Shown here: positions 23,138-31,018 of the stretch, piece by piece
How the letters are laid out: each line of letters begins with the position of its first letter
Numbering within the stretch: position 1 is the first letter of the stretch
Source: Oscillospiraceae bacterium
GTDB taxonomy: Bacteria > Bacillota > Clostridia > Oscillospirales > Ruminococcaceae
Assembly: GCA_017521825.1 (NCBI GenBank)
Contig: JAFXBK010000003.1
Coordinates: 1 to 44,655 of the forward strand
DNA length: 44,655 nt
Direction of reading: 5' to 3'
The notes under the pieces: model-generated
What the model was told of the DNA's origin: nothing
The model's database searches: none
Seen by the model: the letters and a program-made list of their open reading frames with translations, nothing else
Position numbers and translations under genes: made by a program

Positions 23138-23764
23138 ATGATAAAAAGCCAAAAAACTTCCGAAATGGTAAAAATGGCGCTTTTCATCGCGCTTATAATA
23201 TTGCTTTCCGTAACGCCGCTGGGATATATTCCCCTCGGCGCTATTAACGCGACCACAATCCAGATGCCGGTTATTATCGGCGCGGTTCTTTTCGGGTGGA
23301 AAAAAGGCGCTGTTCTGGGCGGAGTTTTCGGCCTTACGAGCCTTATTAAAAACACCGTTCAGCCAAACCTTACTTCCTTTGTTTTCTCTCCGTTTGTTCC
23401 GGTTTTCGGCGAAGAAAGCGGAAGCCTTTGGGCAATAGTAATAAGCCTTGTTCCAAGGATTATGATCGGTGTTATAGCCGCTTTTGTGTTTTCTATTTTT
23501 ACAAAATTTAAAATCAACAAAACCGTTTCCGGTGCCGCCGCGGGTTTTTGCGGTTCTTTAACAAACACCGTTCTCGTAATGGGCGGAATCTATGTATTTT
23601 TCGGCGAAAGTTATTCCGCCGCAAAGGATATCGCCTATAACACCCTTATGGCAACCGTTTCCGCAACCATAACCGGCGCCGGAATTACCGAAGCGGTTAT
23701 TTCCGCGGTTGTTTGCGGCGCGGTCTGCGCGGCGCTTATAAAATATTCCGAAAGAAAAGGATAA
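23138..23764 (+). CDS. ECF transporter S component (substrate-binding membrane protein)
   Basis: Predicted vitamin- or metabolite-binding subunit that works with a shared ECF ATPase/EcfT module encoded elsewhere. The 208-residue protein has about six membrane segments. The first helix carries the alanine/leucine-rich pattern expected for EcfT contact, followed by TPLGYIPLGAINATTIQMPVIIGA, a stretch shared by pantothenate-type and related S components. Start ATG 23138 follows AAAGAAGG. No enzyme of a vitamin pathway is adjacent and no riboswitch precedes it, so the substrate is open. Confidence 0.85.
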   Translation: MIKSQKTSEMVKMALFIALIILLSVTPLGYIPLGAINATTIQMPVIIGAVLFGWKKGAVLGGVFGLTSLIKNTVQPNLTSFVFSPFVPVFGEESGSLWAIVISLVPRIMIGVIAAFVFSIFTKFKINKTVSGAAAGFCGSLTNTVLVMGGIYVFFGESYSAAKDIAYNTLMATVSATITGAGITEAVISAVVCGAVCAALIKYSERKG

Positions 23765-23778
23765 AAGGAGGCAGCAAA

Positions 23779-24954
23779 TTGGCAAAAAAAGAACAGAACG
23801 AATTTGAAATTGCCCGAAAAAAACGCCGTAAAAAATTTGCCGCCCAAAGGAACAGAAAATTCATCGGCGCGGTTCTGATTCTTGCGATTCTCTGCACCGG
23901 GATTTATTTTTTCATCGAAGAGGATGTCGCCGGAATAATCGGCGACAGAATTGCTTCTTCTTCCTCTGCCGGAGCGGGTTTTCCGGTGGATACTTCCGGA
24001 ACAAACGTGCTCCAGACCTTCGAAGTCGGCGAAAACCTCGGCGTTCTTACGGATGCCGTTTATTACCTTTATGCGGAAAACGGAAAACAGCTTCTTTCCG
24101 CCCAGCATAATTTTGCAAACCCGATCGTGGAATCCGCCGGAAGGATTTTCCTTATCTATGACCAGGGCGGAAACAGCCTTTTTATAAGGGCAAGGGATAA
24201 AATTCTTTTTGAAAAGGAATTTGAATATAAAATAATAAGCGCGGATCTTTCCGCGGAAGGAATGCTTTCCGTAGTAACTTCCGCAAAGCGCTATGCTTCC
24301 CAGCTTCATGTTTTTGATTCGGATTATAAGGAGGAAATTTTCACCTGGTCCTCTTCCGATGAATATGTTGTTTGTGCAAGCGCAAACGAAAAAACAAAAA
24401 CCGTTGCCGCCGCGGCTCTTTCCGCCAATGAATCCGGCGAAATTGTAACAACGGTCCATATCTTCACGACCGAAGCTGCGATTGAGCTTGCCAAAAAGGA
24501 ATTCAAGGGTTCTTCCGTTTTAAGCCTTGAGTTTGATTCCGACGGCGACATAAAAGTAATCTGCGATAACGTTGCGGCAAATATTTCGAGGGAAGGAAAT
24601 GTTCTCGGAAGCTGCGGCTATGGCTCTATTCCCGCCGCGGTTATGAACCTTCCGGGAAGGGAAGGTGCCGCCCTTGTTTTCGACCGCTTTACCGAAGAAC
24701 GCGCGACGGAAGTTCTTTTCCTTGACGGAAAACTTCTTGAAGCAAAAAAACTTTCCATAAGCGGAAAATATATCTGCAGCAACAGAAGCGAAAACAACAC
24801 CGCCGTTTATTGTTCCGGAAAGGCCTTTGTTTTTACAAATTCCGGCGAACATACGGCAACTCTCGGTTCCGAACAGGACGCGAATTTTATCGAGATTATC
24901 GGCGAAAACGTTTTTGCCGTAACCCGCGACCAGCTTTGTAAGGTCGAAAAATAA
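23779..24954 (+). CDS. DUF5711-like membrane-anchored beta-propeller-type protein
   Basis: 391 residues: a basic N-terminus (ARKKRRKKFAAQRNRK), one membrane helix (FIGAVLILAILCTGIYFFI), then a large extracellular part with regularly spaced short beta-strand segments such as VYYLYAENGKQLLS, LHVFDSDYKEEIFTW and VLFLDGKLLEAKKL, consistent with a propeller. It resembles DUF5711 proteins of Clostridia. The start is TTG 23779 with AAAGGAGG eight bases upstream; a longer frame reads back into the S-component gene and was rejected. It is followed by a CvpA-family gene. Function unknown; a cell-envelope role is inferred from topology. Confidence 0.75.
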   Translation: MAKKEQNEFEIARKKRRKKFAAQRNRKFIGAVLILAILCTGIYFFIEEDVAGIIGDRIASSSSAGAGFPVDTSGTNVLQTFEVGENLGVLTDAVYYLYAENGKQLLSAQHNFANPIVESAGRIFLIYDQGGNSLFIRARDKILFEKEFEYKIISADLSAEGMLSVVTSAKRYASQLHVFDSDYKEEIFTWSSSDEYVVCASANEKTKTVAAAALSANESGEIVTTVHIFTTEAAIELAKKEFKGSSVLSLEFDSDGDIKVICDNVAANISREGNVLGSCGYGSIPAAVMNLPGREGAALVFDRFTEERATEVLFLDGKLLEAKKLSISGKYICSNRSENNTAVYCSGKAFVFTNSGEHTATLGSEQDANFIEIIGENVFAVTRDQLCKVEK

Positions 24955-24977
24955 TCTGCAGGAGGATTTTTTCTTTT

Positions 24978-25685
24978 TTGAATTTTGTTTCAATAATTTA
25001 TGACGTTCTTGCGATAGTCATTGTTATAAACTGCATAAAAAAAGGCGCAAAAAACGGTTTTGCAAAAACCGCCGTCCAGGCGATCGGATACGTTTGTTCT
25101 GTACTTGCGGCGGTTGTAATAAGCAGCATTTCCGCCGCGCTTTTATATTCCACGGCGGTGGAACCGGCGCTTGCTTCCTACCTTGAAGAATCCATGCAGA
25201 ATTCCGCGGACGCGGAAAGCGTGATAAATTCGGTAACCGCGGCGGTGGAGGAACTTCCGGCGATTTCCCACCTTCTTTTCGATTTCAGCGGGGTTGCGGA
25301 AAAACTTTCCGGTTCTGTTTTGTTCGATTATTCCGAGATTGCGGAAAATATCTGCGAAAGCGTAATCGAACCGGTTCTTTACCCGGTTTTCAAAACGCTT
25401 ATTTTTGCGCTGGCGCTGATAATTCTTTTCACCGTTGTTTCGATAATCGCAAAAGGTTCCAAAGCCGTGAACGAAGTTCCGGTGATCGGAAAGGCAAACG
25501 GCTTTTTCGGCGGGGTTTTCGGAATTCTAAACGGAATTCTGGAACTTTGCATAGGCGCCTTTATTCTTGATTTTGTAATTTCCGCCGGATTTTTCCCGGA
25601 ATATTTTTCCGAAGAAATTATCGGAAAAACCCACCTTTTCCGGTGGATATATTTTGCCGTCTGCGGCAATAATGTTTTGATATGA
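24978..25685 (+). CDS. CvpA-family membrane protein
   Basis: 235 residues with N-terminal helices in CvpA style (VSIIYDVLAIVIVINCIKKG, then GFAKTAVQAIGYVCSVLAAV), a soluble middle insertion (about 70-125) rich in Glu, and later helices with VNEVPVIGKANGFFGGVFGI, the conserved CvpA glycine turn. CvpA proteins are linked to envelope homeostasis and, in E. coli, colicin V production. Start is TTG 24978; GGAGG lies twelve bases upstream, a somewhat long gap, so the exact start is uncertain. It follows the DUF5711-like gene by 23 bases and precedes the Clp gene. Confidence 0.8.
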   Translation: MNFVSIIYDVLAIVIVINCIKKGAKNGFAKTAVQAIGYVCSVLAAVVISSISAALLYSTAVEPALASYLEESMQNSADAESVINSVTAAVEELPAISHLLFDFSGVAEKLSGSVLFDYSEIAENICESVIEPVLYPVFKTLIFALALIILFTVVSIIAKGSKAVNEVPVIGKANGFFGGVFGILNGILELCIGAFILDFVISAGFFPEYFSEEIIGKTHLFRWIYFAVCGNNVLI

Positions 25686-25729
25686 TTTTTTACTTTTTTA
25701 TATAAATTTTTCCCCACGGAGGATTTTTG

Positions 25730-28030
25730 ATGAACAGTATGCTTTGTTCAAGATGTAAAAAAAGAATGGCTGTGGTTTTTGTTACCAGAATGGAAGGCGA
25801 CAAAACCTTTAACGAAGGACTTTGCCTTCAGTGCGCCAGGGAACTTGGAATAAAACCCGTCGAGGATCTTATGAACAAAATGGGAATTTCCGGCGATGAG
25901 CTTGACGCCATCAGCGAACAGATGATGGCTGTTGAAGGCGACGAGGATTCCGGTTTTGAAATGGGCGGCGCCCAGGCTTTTCCGTTCCTTAACAGCATTT
26001 TCGGCGGTGATATTATGCCCCAGGGCGAAACACCTTCCGCCGACGGCGAAAAGGCAAGAAACCCCAAGAAAACCGGCAAAAAAGGAAAACAGGAAGAAAA
26101 GAAATATCTTAACCTTTATTGCGAAAACCTTACCGAAAAGGCTAAAAAAGGCGGCTTTGACCCCATAATCGGAAGAAACCGCGAAATCGGAAGGGTTGTC
26201 CAGATCCTTAACCGCCGCACCAAAAACAACCCCTGCCTGATAGGAGAACCGGGTGTCGGAAAAACCGCCATCGCCGAAGGAATCGCTCAGAAAATCGCTT
26301 CCAACGAAGTTCCCGCAAAGCTTGCGGGAAAAGAGCTCTGGATGCTCGATTTAACCGCCCTTGTTGCCGGAACCCAGTTCCGGGGACAGTTCGAAAGCAG
26401 GGTAAAAGGCCTTGTTGAGGAAGTTAAGCGCGAAGGCAACATAATCCTTTTCATCGACGAAATCCATAACCTTGTCGGAACCGGCGACGCGGAAGGAAGC
26501 ATGAACGCCGCAAACATCCTTAAACCGGCTCTTTCCCGCGGCGAACTCCAGGTAATCGGTGCCACCACATTTAACGAATACCGCAAGCATATCGAAAAGG
26601 ATGCCGCTCTCGAGCGCCGTTTCCAGCCCGTAACCGTCGAGGAACCTTCCATTGCGGACAGCATCGAAATTCTTAAAGGCGTTGCACCGAACTACGAAAA
26701 ATTCCACCACGTAAAAATCAGCGACGAGCTTATCGAAAGCTGCGTACGCCTTTCCGAAAGATATATCACCGACCGCTTCCTTCCGGATAAGGCCATCGAC
26801 CTTCTGGACGAAGCCTGTTCCTGTAGCGCCCTTGCAAACAAGGAACTTGCGGAATATGAAATAAGCGGACAGAAACTCCGGGCGGTTCAGGAAAAAATCG
26901 AAGCCCTCCAGCAGGAGGAAGTTATAGATTACGAAGCTGTTGCTACCGCCAAAGCGGAAGCACTCCAGCTTGAAATTGAGCATAACCGCCTTGAACCCGT
27001 TGCCCTTGCGGCGGAAGTTGCGCCCAAGGACCTTGCAACGGTAATCGAACTTTGGACCGGAATTCCCGCAAGCAAGGTTCAGGAAAGCGACCTTAGAAAA
27101 CTCGGCGAGCTTGAAGCAACCCTTAAACAGCATGTTATTGGCCAGGACGAAGCCTGCAGGCTTGTTGCCGCGGCGGTAAAACGTTCAAGAGTTCAGATTT
27201 CCGCAAGACGCCGCCCCGCATCTTTTATTTTTGTCGGCCCCACCGGTGTCGGAAAAACCGAACTTGTTAAAGTTCTTGCGAACGAAATGTTCCAGACCGA
27301 AGATCCCCTTATCCGCCTTGATATGTCTGAATTTATGGAAAAACACGCGGTTTCCAGAATCGTCGGTTCTCCTCCCGGTTACGTCGGTTATGACGAAGCC
27401 GGCCAGCTTACCGAAAAAGTCCGCAGAAAGCCCTATTCCGTAATCCTTTTTGATGAAATCGAAAAAGCGCATCCGGACGTTATGAACATCCTTCTTCAGA
27501 TTCTTGACGAAGGAAAAATTGCCGATGCCCACGGAAGGACCGTTTCCTTCGCCAACACCGTTATTGTAATGACTTCCAACGCCGGAAGCGAAAACAAGGA
27601 AAAAGCGCTTGGCTTCGGCCGCGATTCCTATTCCCTTGAAAAGGATAAGGTTTATAAGGCTCTTGCCCAGTTCCTTCGCCCGGAATTTATCGGAAGAGTT
27701 GATGAAATCGTTGTTTTCCATGAGCTTACCGTGGAAGATTATGAACGCATTGCCGCCCTTCGCCTTGATGAACTCCGTGTTCCGCTCAAGGAAAAGAAAA
27801 TCGACCTTTCCTATGACGATGCGGCGCTCAAAGCCATTGCGAAAAAATCCCACGGAAACAAAGGCGGCGCCCGCGACCTTGTGAGAGTTATCCGCAAGGA
27901 TATTGAAGACAAAGTCTGCGAACTTATCGTTGACAACGCCGACAGAAAACTTGAAGGAATTTTTGTTTCTGCCGAAGGCGACGAAATCACCGTAAAGGAA
28001 TCTTTTAAAACACCCGAACTTGAAGCATAA
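25730..28030 (+). CDS. ClpE-like AAA+ unfoldase with N-terminal zinc finger
   Basis: ATP-dependent chaperone that likely feeds substrates to ClpP. The 766-residue protein begins with a zinc finger (Cys6, Cys9, Cys32, Cys35), as in ClpE, in place of the ClpC N-domain. Two AAA+ modules follow: Walker A GEPGVGKT near 172 with Walker B ILFIDEIH, and GPTGVGKT near 504 with VILFDEIEKAHPD. Between them is a coiled-coil middle segment (about 385-435). LGFG near 627 matches the ClpP-docking loop. ATG 25730 has GGAGG seven bases upstream. No CtsR or McsAB gene is nearby, so the usual CtsR control is not visible. It ends with a clear terminator. Confidence 0.9.
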   Translation: MNSMLCSRCKKRMAVVFVTRMEGDKTFNEGLCLQCARELGIKPVEDLMNKMGISGDELDAISEQMMAVEGDEDSGFEMGGAQAFPFLNSIFGGDIMPQGETPSADGEKARNPKKTGKKGKQEEKKYLNLYCENLTEKAKKGGFDPIIGRNREIGRVVQILNRRTKNNPCLIGEPGVGKTAIAEGIAQKIASNEVPAKLAGKELWMLDLTALVAGTQFRGQFESRVKGLVEEVKREGNIILFIDEIHNLVGTGDAEGSMNAANILKPALSRGELQVIGATTFNEYRKHIEKDAALERRFQPVTVEEPSIADSIEILKGVAPNYEKFHHVKISDELIESCVRLSERYITDRFLPDKAIDLLDEACSCSALANKELAEYEISGQKLRAVQEKIEALQQEEVIDYEAVATAKAEALQLEIEHNRLEPVALAAEVAPKDLATVIELWTGIPASKVQESDLRKLGELEATLKQHVIGQDEACRLVAAAVKRSRVQISARRRPASFIFVGPTGVGKTELVKVLANEMFQTEDPLIRLDMSEFMEKHAVSRIVGSPPGYVGYDEAGQLTEKVRRKPYSVILFDEIEKAHPDVMNILLQILDEGKIADAHGRTVSFANTVIVMTSNAGSENKEKALGFGRDSYSLEKDKVYKALAQFLRPEFIGRVDEIVVFHELTVEDYERIAALRLDELRVPLKEKKIDLSYDDAALKAIAKKSHGNKGGARDLVRVIRKDIEDKVCELIVDNADRKLEGIFVSAEGDEITVKESFKTPELEA

Positions 28031-28036
28031 AGAAAA

Positions 28037-28060
28037 AGCACCCGCAAGGGTGCTTTTTTG
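28037..28060 (+). terminator. Terminator of the ClpE-like gene
   Basis: AGCACCC-GCAA-GGGTGCT followed by a T run. Confidence 0.88.
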
Positions 28061-28087
28061 TTTTAGGTGTGGCGTATATTTGAAATT

Positions 28088-28198
28088 GCAGGGGCGCAAC
28101 TATGTGCGTGCCATTTTTTTGATTTCCGTTAAATCCGTAGGGGCGGATATTATCTGCCCGCATTGCAATTACTGTAGGGCGGGGGCTTGCTCCCGCCG
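28088..28198 (+). repeat. Cluster of three different palindromic intergenic repeats
   Basis: Three hairpin units lie in this gene-free stretch: 28088-28112 (imperfect GGGGCGCA/TGCGTGCC, followed by a T run), 28136-28161 (GTAGGGGCGGATA and TATCTGCCCGC) and 28174-28198 (GTAGGGCGGGGGC-TT-GCTCCCGCC, matching copies at 20458 and 22606). The shared GTAGGG lead suggests related short mobile or REP-like elements. No reading frame here looks coding. Confidence 0.7.
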
Positions 28199-28260
28199 CA
28201 ATATCCGAGCGAACAATCCATACAGAAAACCGCCGTCAGCCTGAACAATGGTGATTAAGA

Positions 28261-28320
28261 ACAATCCCTCAGTCTGCTGCGCAGACAGCTCCCTTTACAC
28301 AAGGGAGCCTTCCCCTCCGG
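28261..28320 (-). repeat. Two-hairpin intergenic repeat, copy 1
   Basis: On the minus strand: GGCTCCC-loop-GGGAGC, then GTCTGC-GCA-GCAGAC, then TGAGGGATTG. The same order (C-rich hairpin, TGTC hairpin, GA-rich tail) occurs at 41200-41250 on the plus strand. Such two-hairpin repeats are scattered between genes in many gut Clostridia. The rest of 28321-28400 shows no gene. Confidence 0.65.
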
Positions 28321-28400
28321 GGAGACTTTGTTTCTGTAAATATTATGCGTTCTGCTCGAATCAGGGTACGGACCCGGTGGGTCCTCATCCACGCCGGAAT

Positions 28401-28431
28401 AAAAAATACAGTCCCCAAAAAGGGAACTGTA
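28401..28431 (-). terminator. Terminator after tRNA-Gln
   Basis: On the minus strand ATACAGTTCCC and GGGGACTGTAT pair around a T loop, followed by a T run; it ends the tRNA cluster. Confidence 0.82.
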
Positions 28432-28435
28432 TTTT

Positions 28436-28511
28436 TGGTTGGGGCGGCGGGATTCGGACCCACGAGATGCAGGAGTCAAAGTCCTGTGCCTTACCGCTTG
28501 GCGACGCCCCA
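28436..28511 (-). tRNA. tRNA-Gln (TTG anticodon)
   Basis: 76 bases including encoded CCA. Acceptor TGGGGCG pairs with CGCCCCA; the anticodon arm CAGGA-CTTTGAC-TCCTG gives TTG; the T arm has GGTCCGAATC, with C in place of the usual second T of GTTCG. Confidence 0.94.
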
Positions 28512-28518
28512 ATATTAA

Positions 28519-28558
28519 ATTATAGTAAAAACGCCCACAGCTTTTACACTATGGGCGT
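28519..28558 (-). terminator. Terminator-like hairpin plus -10-like box between tRNA-His and tRNA-Gln
   Basis: On the minus strand ACGCCCATA and TGTGGGCGT (28558-28531) form a stem followed by TTTT, then TATAAT (28524-28519) eight bases before tRNA-Gln. This suggests tRNA-Gln may be a separate unit or read through a partial terminator. No good -35 is visible. Confidence 0.55.
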
Positions 28559-28570
28559 ACGTCTTTTATA

Positions 28571-28649
28571 TGGGGTGGAGGGTGGGATTCGAACCCACGG
28601 TCTTCAGAGCCACAATCTGACGCGTTAGGCCAGCTACGCTACATCCACC
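28571..28649 (-). tRNA. tRNA-His (GTG anticodon)
   Basis: 79 bases counting G-1 and encoded CCA. The anticodon arm TCAGA-TTGTGGC-TCTGA gives GTG; the T arm is GTGGG-TTCGAAT-CCCAC; the extra 5' G that identifies tRNA-His is encoded. The acceptor stem GTGGATG/CCTCCAC has one T-C mismatch at the sixth pair. Confidence 0.93.
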
Positions 28650-28654
28650 ATAAC

Positions 28655-28673
28655 GGCAGTTAGCTTAACTGCC
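28655..28673. other. Perfect hairpin between tRNA-His and tRNA-Arg
   Basis: GGCAGTTA-GCT-TAACTGCC, an eight-pair stem with a three-base loop directly abutting the CCA end of tRNA-Arg. It has no T tail, so a processing or spacer role is more likely than termination. Confidence 0.5.
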
Positions 28674-28750
28674 TGGCGCGCCGTGAGGGACTCGAACCCC
28701 CGGCCCTCTGCTTAGAAGGCAGATGCTCTATCCAGCTGAGCTAACGGCGC
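28674..28750 (-). tRNA. tRNA-Arg (TCT anticodon)
   Basis: 77 bases including encoded CCA. Acceptor GCGCCGT pairs with ACGGCGC; the anticodon arm TCTGC-CTTCTAA-GCAGA gives TCT (reads AGA); the T arm has GGTTCGAGTC. Confidence 0.95.
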
Positions 28751-28756
28751 AGTTTT

Positions 28757-28830
28757 TGGAGCGGATGAGGGGAATCGAACCCCCCTATCCAGCTTGGAAG
28801 GCTGGCATTCTACCAATGAATTACATCCGC
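28757..28830 (-). tRNA. tRNA-Gly (TCC anticodon)
   Basis: 74 bases including encoded CCA. Acceptor GCGGATG pairs with CATCCGC; the anticodon arm CCAGC-CTTCCAA-GCTGG gives TCC; the T arm has GGTTCGATTCC. First gene of the cluster. Confidence 0.95.
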
Positions 28831-28844
28831 ATAACGCACGAATT

Positions 28845-28873
28845 ATTATAACAAAGGAAAACGGATTTGTCAA
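28845..28873 (-). promoter_or_regulatory. Consensus promoter of the tRNA-Gly/Arg/His(/Gln) cluster
   Basis: On the minus strand, perfect TTGACA (28873-28868), a 17-base spacer and perfect TATAAT (28850-28845), the same design as the tRNA-Asp/Thr promoter. Confidence 0.9.
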
Positions 28874-28925
28874 CCACAAAAATGCTTTAATTTTATAATT
28901 TTTTTAAAAAACCGAAATATGGATA

Positions 28926-28954
28926 TTGTTTTAATTTTAAAAAAGTAATATAAT
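28926..28954 (+). promoter_or_regulatory. Probable promoter of the DUF4358-alr-rimI operon
   Basis: TTGTTT (28926-28931), a 17-base spacer and TATAAT (28949-28954). A second TATAAT-like box lies near 29022 but has no good -35. The AT-rich leader of about 100 bases holds no gene. Confidence 0.6.
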
Positions 28955-29060
28955 CTTAACGTATAATACCATATTATGCCCACAATTAACAATGAGTTAA
29001 CCAAAATTTGAATAAAAAAGAGTATAATTTAAAATATTCCCGAAAGGAGGCAAAAATTTT

Positions 29061-29585
29061 ATGAAAAAAATAATTTTTTCAATTCTTGCCCTTTTAATAA
29101 TTTTCCTTTTCTGCGGCTGTTCGGAAGAAGCCAAGGTCGAGGAGGAAATCAATCCGGACGAATTCAGCTACGATATGCTGGAACTTTCCGTTGTTGCGGA
29201 CGAAATTTACAATAACCTTGAAATAAGCGAGCTTACCGAAAAAAGCGTTATAAAGGCCGAGGACAAAATTTTTCTTGAGGAACGGTTTTACCTTGACCTT
29301 AAAAACGTAATTTCCTATGATATCCGCTATGCGGAGGGAAATTACGGCGCCGCCGACGTTGCGATAATCCGCGTTAAGGAAGGGAAAGCCGCCGAGGTAA
29401 TAAATTCTCTCGAAAACCGCAAGGACGACCGCATAAACGAATTCAGAAGCTATGACGTATATGATTCCTATAACATAGCCATGGAAGCGGAAATTTATGA
29501 CGAGGGCGAACTTGTTATAATGCTTATGCTTTCCGAAGAGGATAAAGCAAAAGCAAAGGAAATTATCGATTATTATATTCCCTAA
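29061..29585 (+). CDS. DUF4358-type lipoprotein
   Basis: 174 residues: a lipoprotein signal (KKIIFSILALLIIFLFCGC, lipid Cys at 20), an acidic linker, then a domain with LSVVADEIYNNLEIS, FYLDLKNVISYDIRYAE and ADVAIIRVKEG, matching DUF4358 proteins of Clostridia. ATG 29061 follows AAAGGAGG. Presumed to sit on the outer face of the membrane. Function is unknown. It heads an operon with a tiny membrane protein, alr and rimI. Confidence 0.8.
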   Translation: MKKIIFSILALLIIFLFCGCSEEAKVEEEINPDEFSYDMLELSVVADEIYNNLEISELTEKSVIKAEDKIFLEERFYLDLKNVISYDIRYAEGNYGAADVAIIRVKEGKAAEVINSLENRKDDRINEFRSYDVYDSYNIAMEAEIYDEGELVIMLMLSEEDKAKAKEIIDYYIP

Positions 29586-29600
29586 ACCGAAAGGAACTTT

Positions 29601-29816
29601 ATGAACAGAATTTTTGATTTTTGGGGAAATCTTTCCGTAAAAAAACGCGGGCTTCTTTTTATCCTTGCCGGAATGGTCTGCCTTTTCGGCTGCCTTGTTC
29701 TTTTGATTTTTACCGAAAGCATTTTTTCAACGGTTTTGCTATATTTTTCCCTTGGGTTTAATATAATAGGCCTGTATATCCTTATGTGGATTAAGGACAG
29801 GAGGGACAAAAAATGA
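29601..29816 (+). CDS. Small two-helix membrane protein, unknown function
   Basis: 71 residues with two hydrophobic helices (GLLFILAGMVCLFGCLVLLIF and FSTVLLYFSLGFNIIGLYILMWI) and a charged C-terminus (KDRRDKK). ATG 29601 has CGAAAGGAA upstream, and its stop overlaps the alr start by four bases, which supports translation. I do not recognise a family. Confidence 0.7.
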   Translation: MNRIFDFWGNLSVKKRGLLFILAGMVCLFGCLVLLIFTESIFSTVLLYFSLGFNIIGLYILMWIKDRRDKK

Positions 29817-31018
29817 CAAAAAGTAATGTCCTTCGCAGAACATGGGTGGATATCTCCCTTGATGCGATCGATTATAACTTCAGAAAAATAAAAGCTCACG
29901 TGGGAAACTCCATGGTTATGGCGGTTGTAAAAGCGGATGCCTACGGCCACGGCGACAGAATGACTGCGCCTTTTCTTGAGGAAGCCGGCGCCGATTGGTT
30001 CGGTGTTTCAAATCTGGGCGAGGCTCTCGGAATCCGCGAAAGCGGCGTTACAAAACCAATTCTTGTTTTCGGCAACACCCCTGCGGAATGTGTTGCGGAT
30101 CTTGCCAGATGGAATATTACCCAGACCGCATATTCCCTTCATTATGCGAAGGAGCTTTCCGCCGAAGCGGAAAAGCTCGGCGTTACCCTTAACGTCCATC
30201 TTAAATTCGATACCGGAATGGGAAGGATAGGCTTTGTCTGTTCCGAAGATAATTTTGATATTGCCGTTTCGGAAGCGGAAGAAGCCGCAAAACTTCCGAA
30301 CATAAAAGTTACCGGCGCCTTTACCCATTTTGCTTCCGCGGATGAACCGGATCCGGACGGTATCGCATATACAAAGCTCCAGTTCGACCGTTTCTGCCGG
30401 GTTTGCGATGCCCTTAAAGAAAAAGGAATTGATGTGGGCATCCGCCATTGCTGTAACAGCGCCGCGGTGCTTTGCTATCCGGAAATGCATCTTGATATGG
30501 TCCGCCCGGGAATCATTCTCTATGGGCTTTATCCGGCCTCCCATGAGGAAGTTACCTGCAGAATAAAACTTAAACCCGCAATGGAGCTTCGCACCGTTGT
30601 AAGCATGACCAAAGATTACGAAAAAGGTTCCTGCGTAAGCTACGGAAGAAGATTCACCGCGCCGGAAGATATGAAAATCGCTTCCACGGCCATCGGCTAT
30701 GCGGACGGCTACCACCGCCTTTTAACCAATAAAGGCAGAATGATTGTCCGCGGAAAATACGTTCCCGTTGTGGGAAGCGTCTGCATGGACCAGACCATGC
30801 TGGATGTTTCGGCGGTTCCGGAAGTGGAAGAAGGGGATATCGTAACCGTTTTCGGAAGGGACGGCGAAGCTTCCGTTTCCGTTGATGAGGTTGCGGCTCT
30901 TGCCGGCACCATAAATTACGAAATAATCTGTGCCGTTTCCCGCCGCGTTCCAAGGTGCTATTATCTTCGCGGCGAAAACATACACAACTTTGATTACGCA
31001 AGGTGGAGGGAAAAATGA
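29813..31018 (+). CDS. alr: Alanine racemase
   Basis: PLP enzyme making D-alanine for peptidoglycan. The 401-residue protein starts RRTWVDISLDAIDYNFRKIK, has the PLP lysine at 40 in AVVKADAYGHG, the barrel motif HLKFDTGMGRIGF, and the second catalytic base Tyr near 277 in SYGRRF. C-terminal motifs include STAIGYADGYHR, VCMDQTMLDVS and INYEIICAVSRRVPR. It overlaps both the small membrane protein before it (ATGA) and rimI after it, so expression is coupled. Confidence 0.96.
   Translation: MTKSNVLRRTWVDISLDAIDYNFRKIKAHVGNSMVMAVVKADAYGHGDRMTAPFLEEAGADWFGVSNLGEALGIRESGVTKPILVFGNTPAECVADLARWNITQTAYSLHYAKELSAEAEKLGVTLNVHLKFDTGMGRIGFVCSEDNFDIAVSEAEEAAKLPNIKVTGAFTHFASADEPDPDGIAYTKLQFDRFCRVCDALKEKGIDVGIRHCCNSAAVLCYPEMHLDMVRPGIILYGLYPASHEEVTCRIKLKPAMELRTVVSMTKDYEKGSCVSYGRRFTAPEDMKIASTAIGYADGYHRLLTNKGRMIVRGKYVPVVGSVCMDQTMLDVSAVPEVEEGDIVTVFGRDGEASVSVDEVAALAGTINYEIICAVSRRVPRCYYLRGENIHNFDYARWREK

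Noticed and set aside
28088-28320. Possible CRISPR array, because of several palindromic units in a row
   Set aside because: The units differ from each other, spacing is irregular, and no cas genes are near.
28248-28628. 126-codon plus-strand frame over 28248-28628
   Set aside because: It reads through a repeat, a terminator and two tRNA genes, so it is not a real protein gene.
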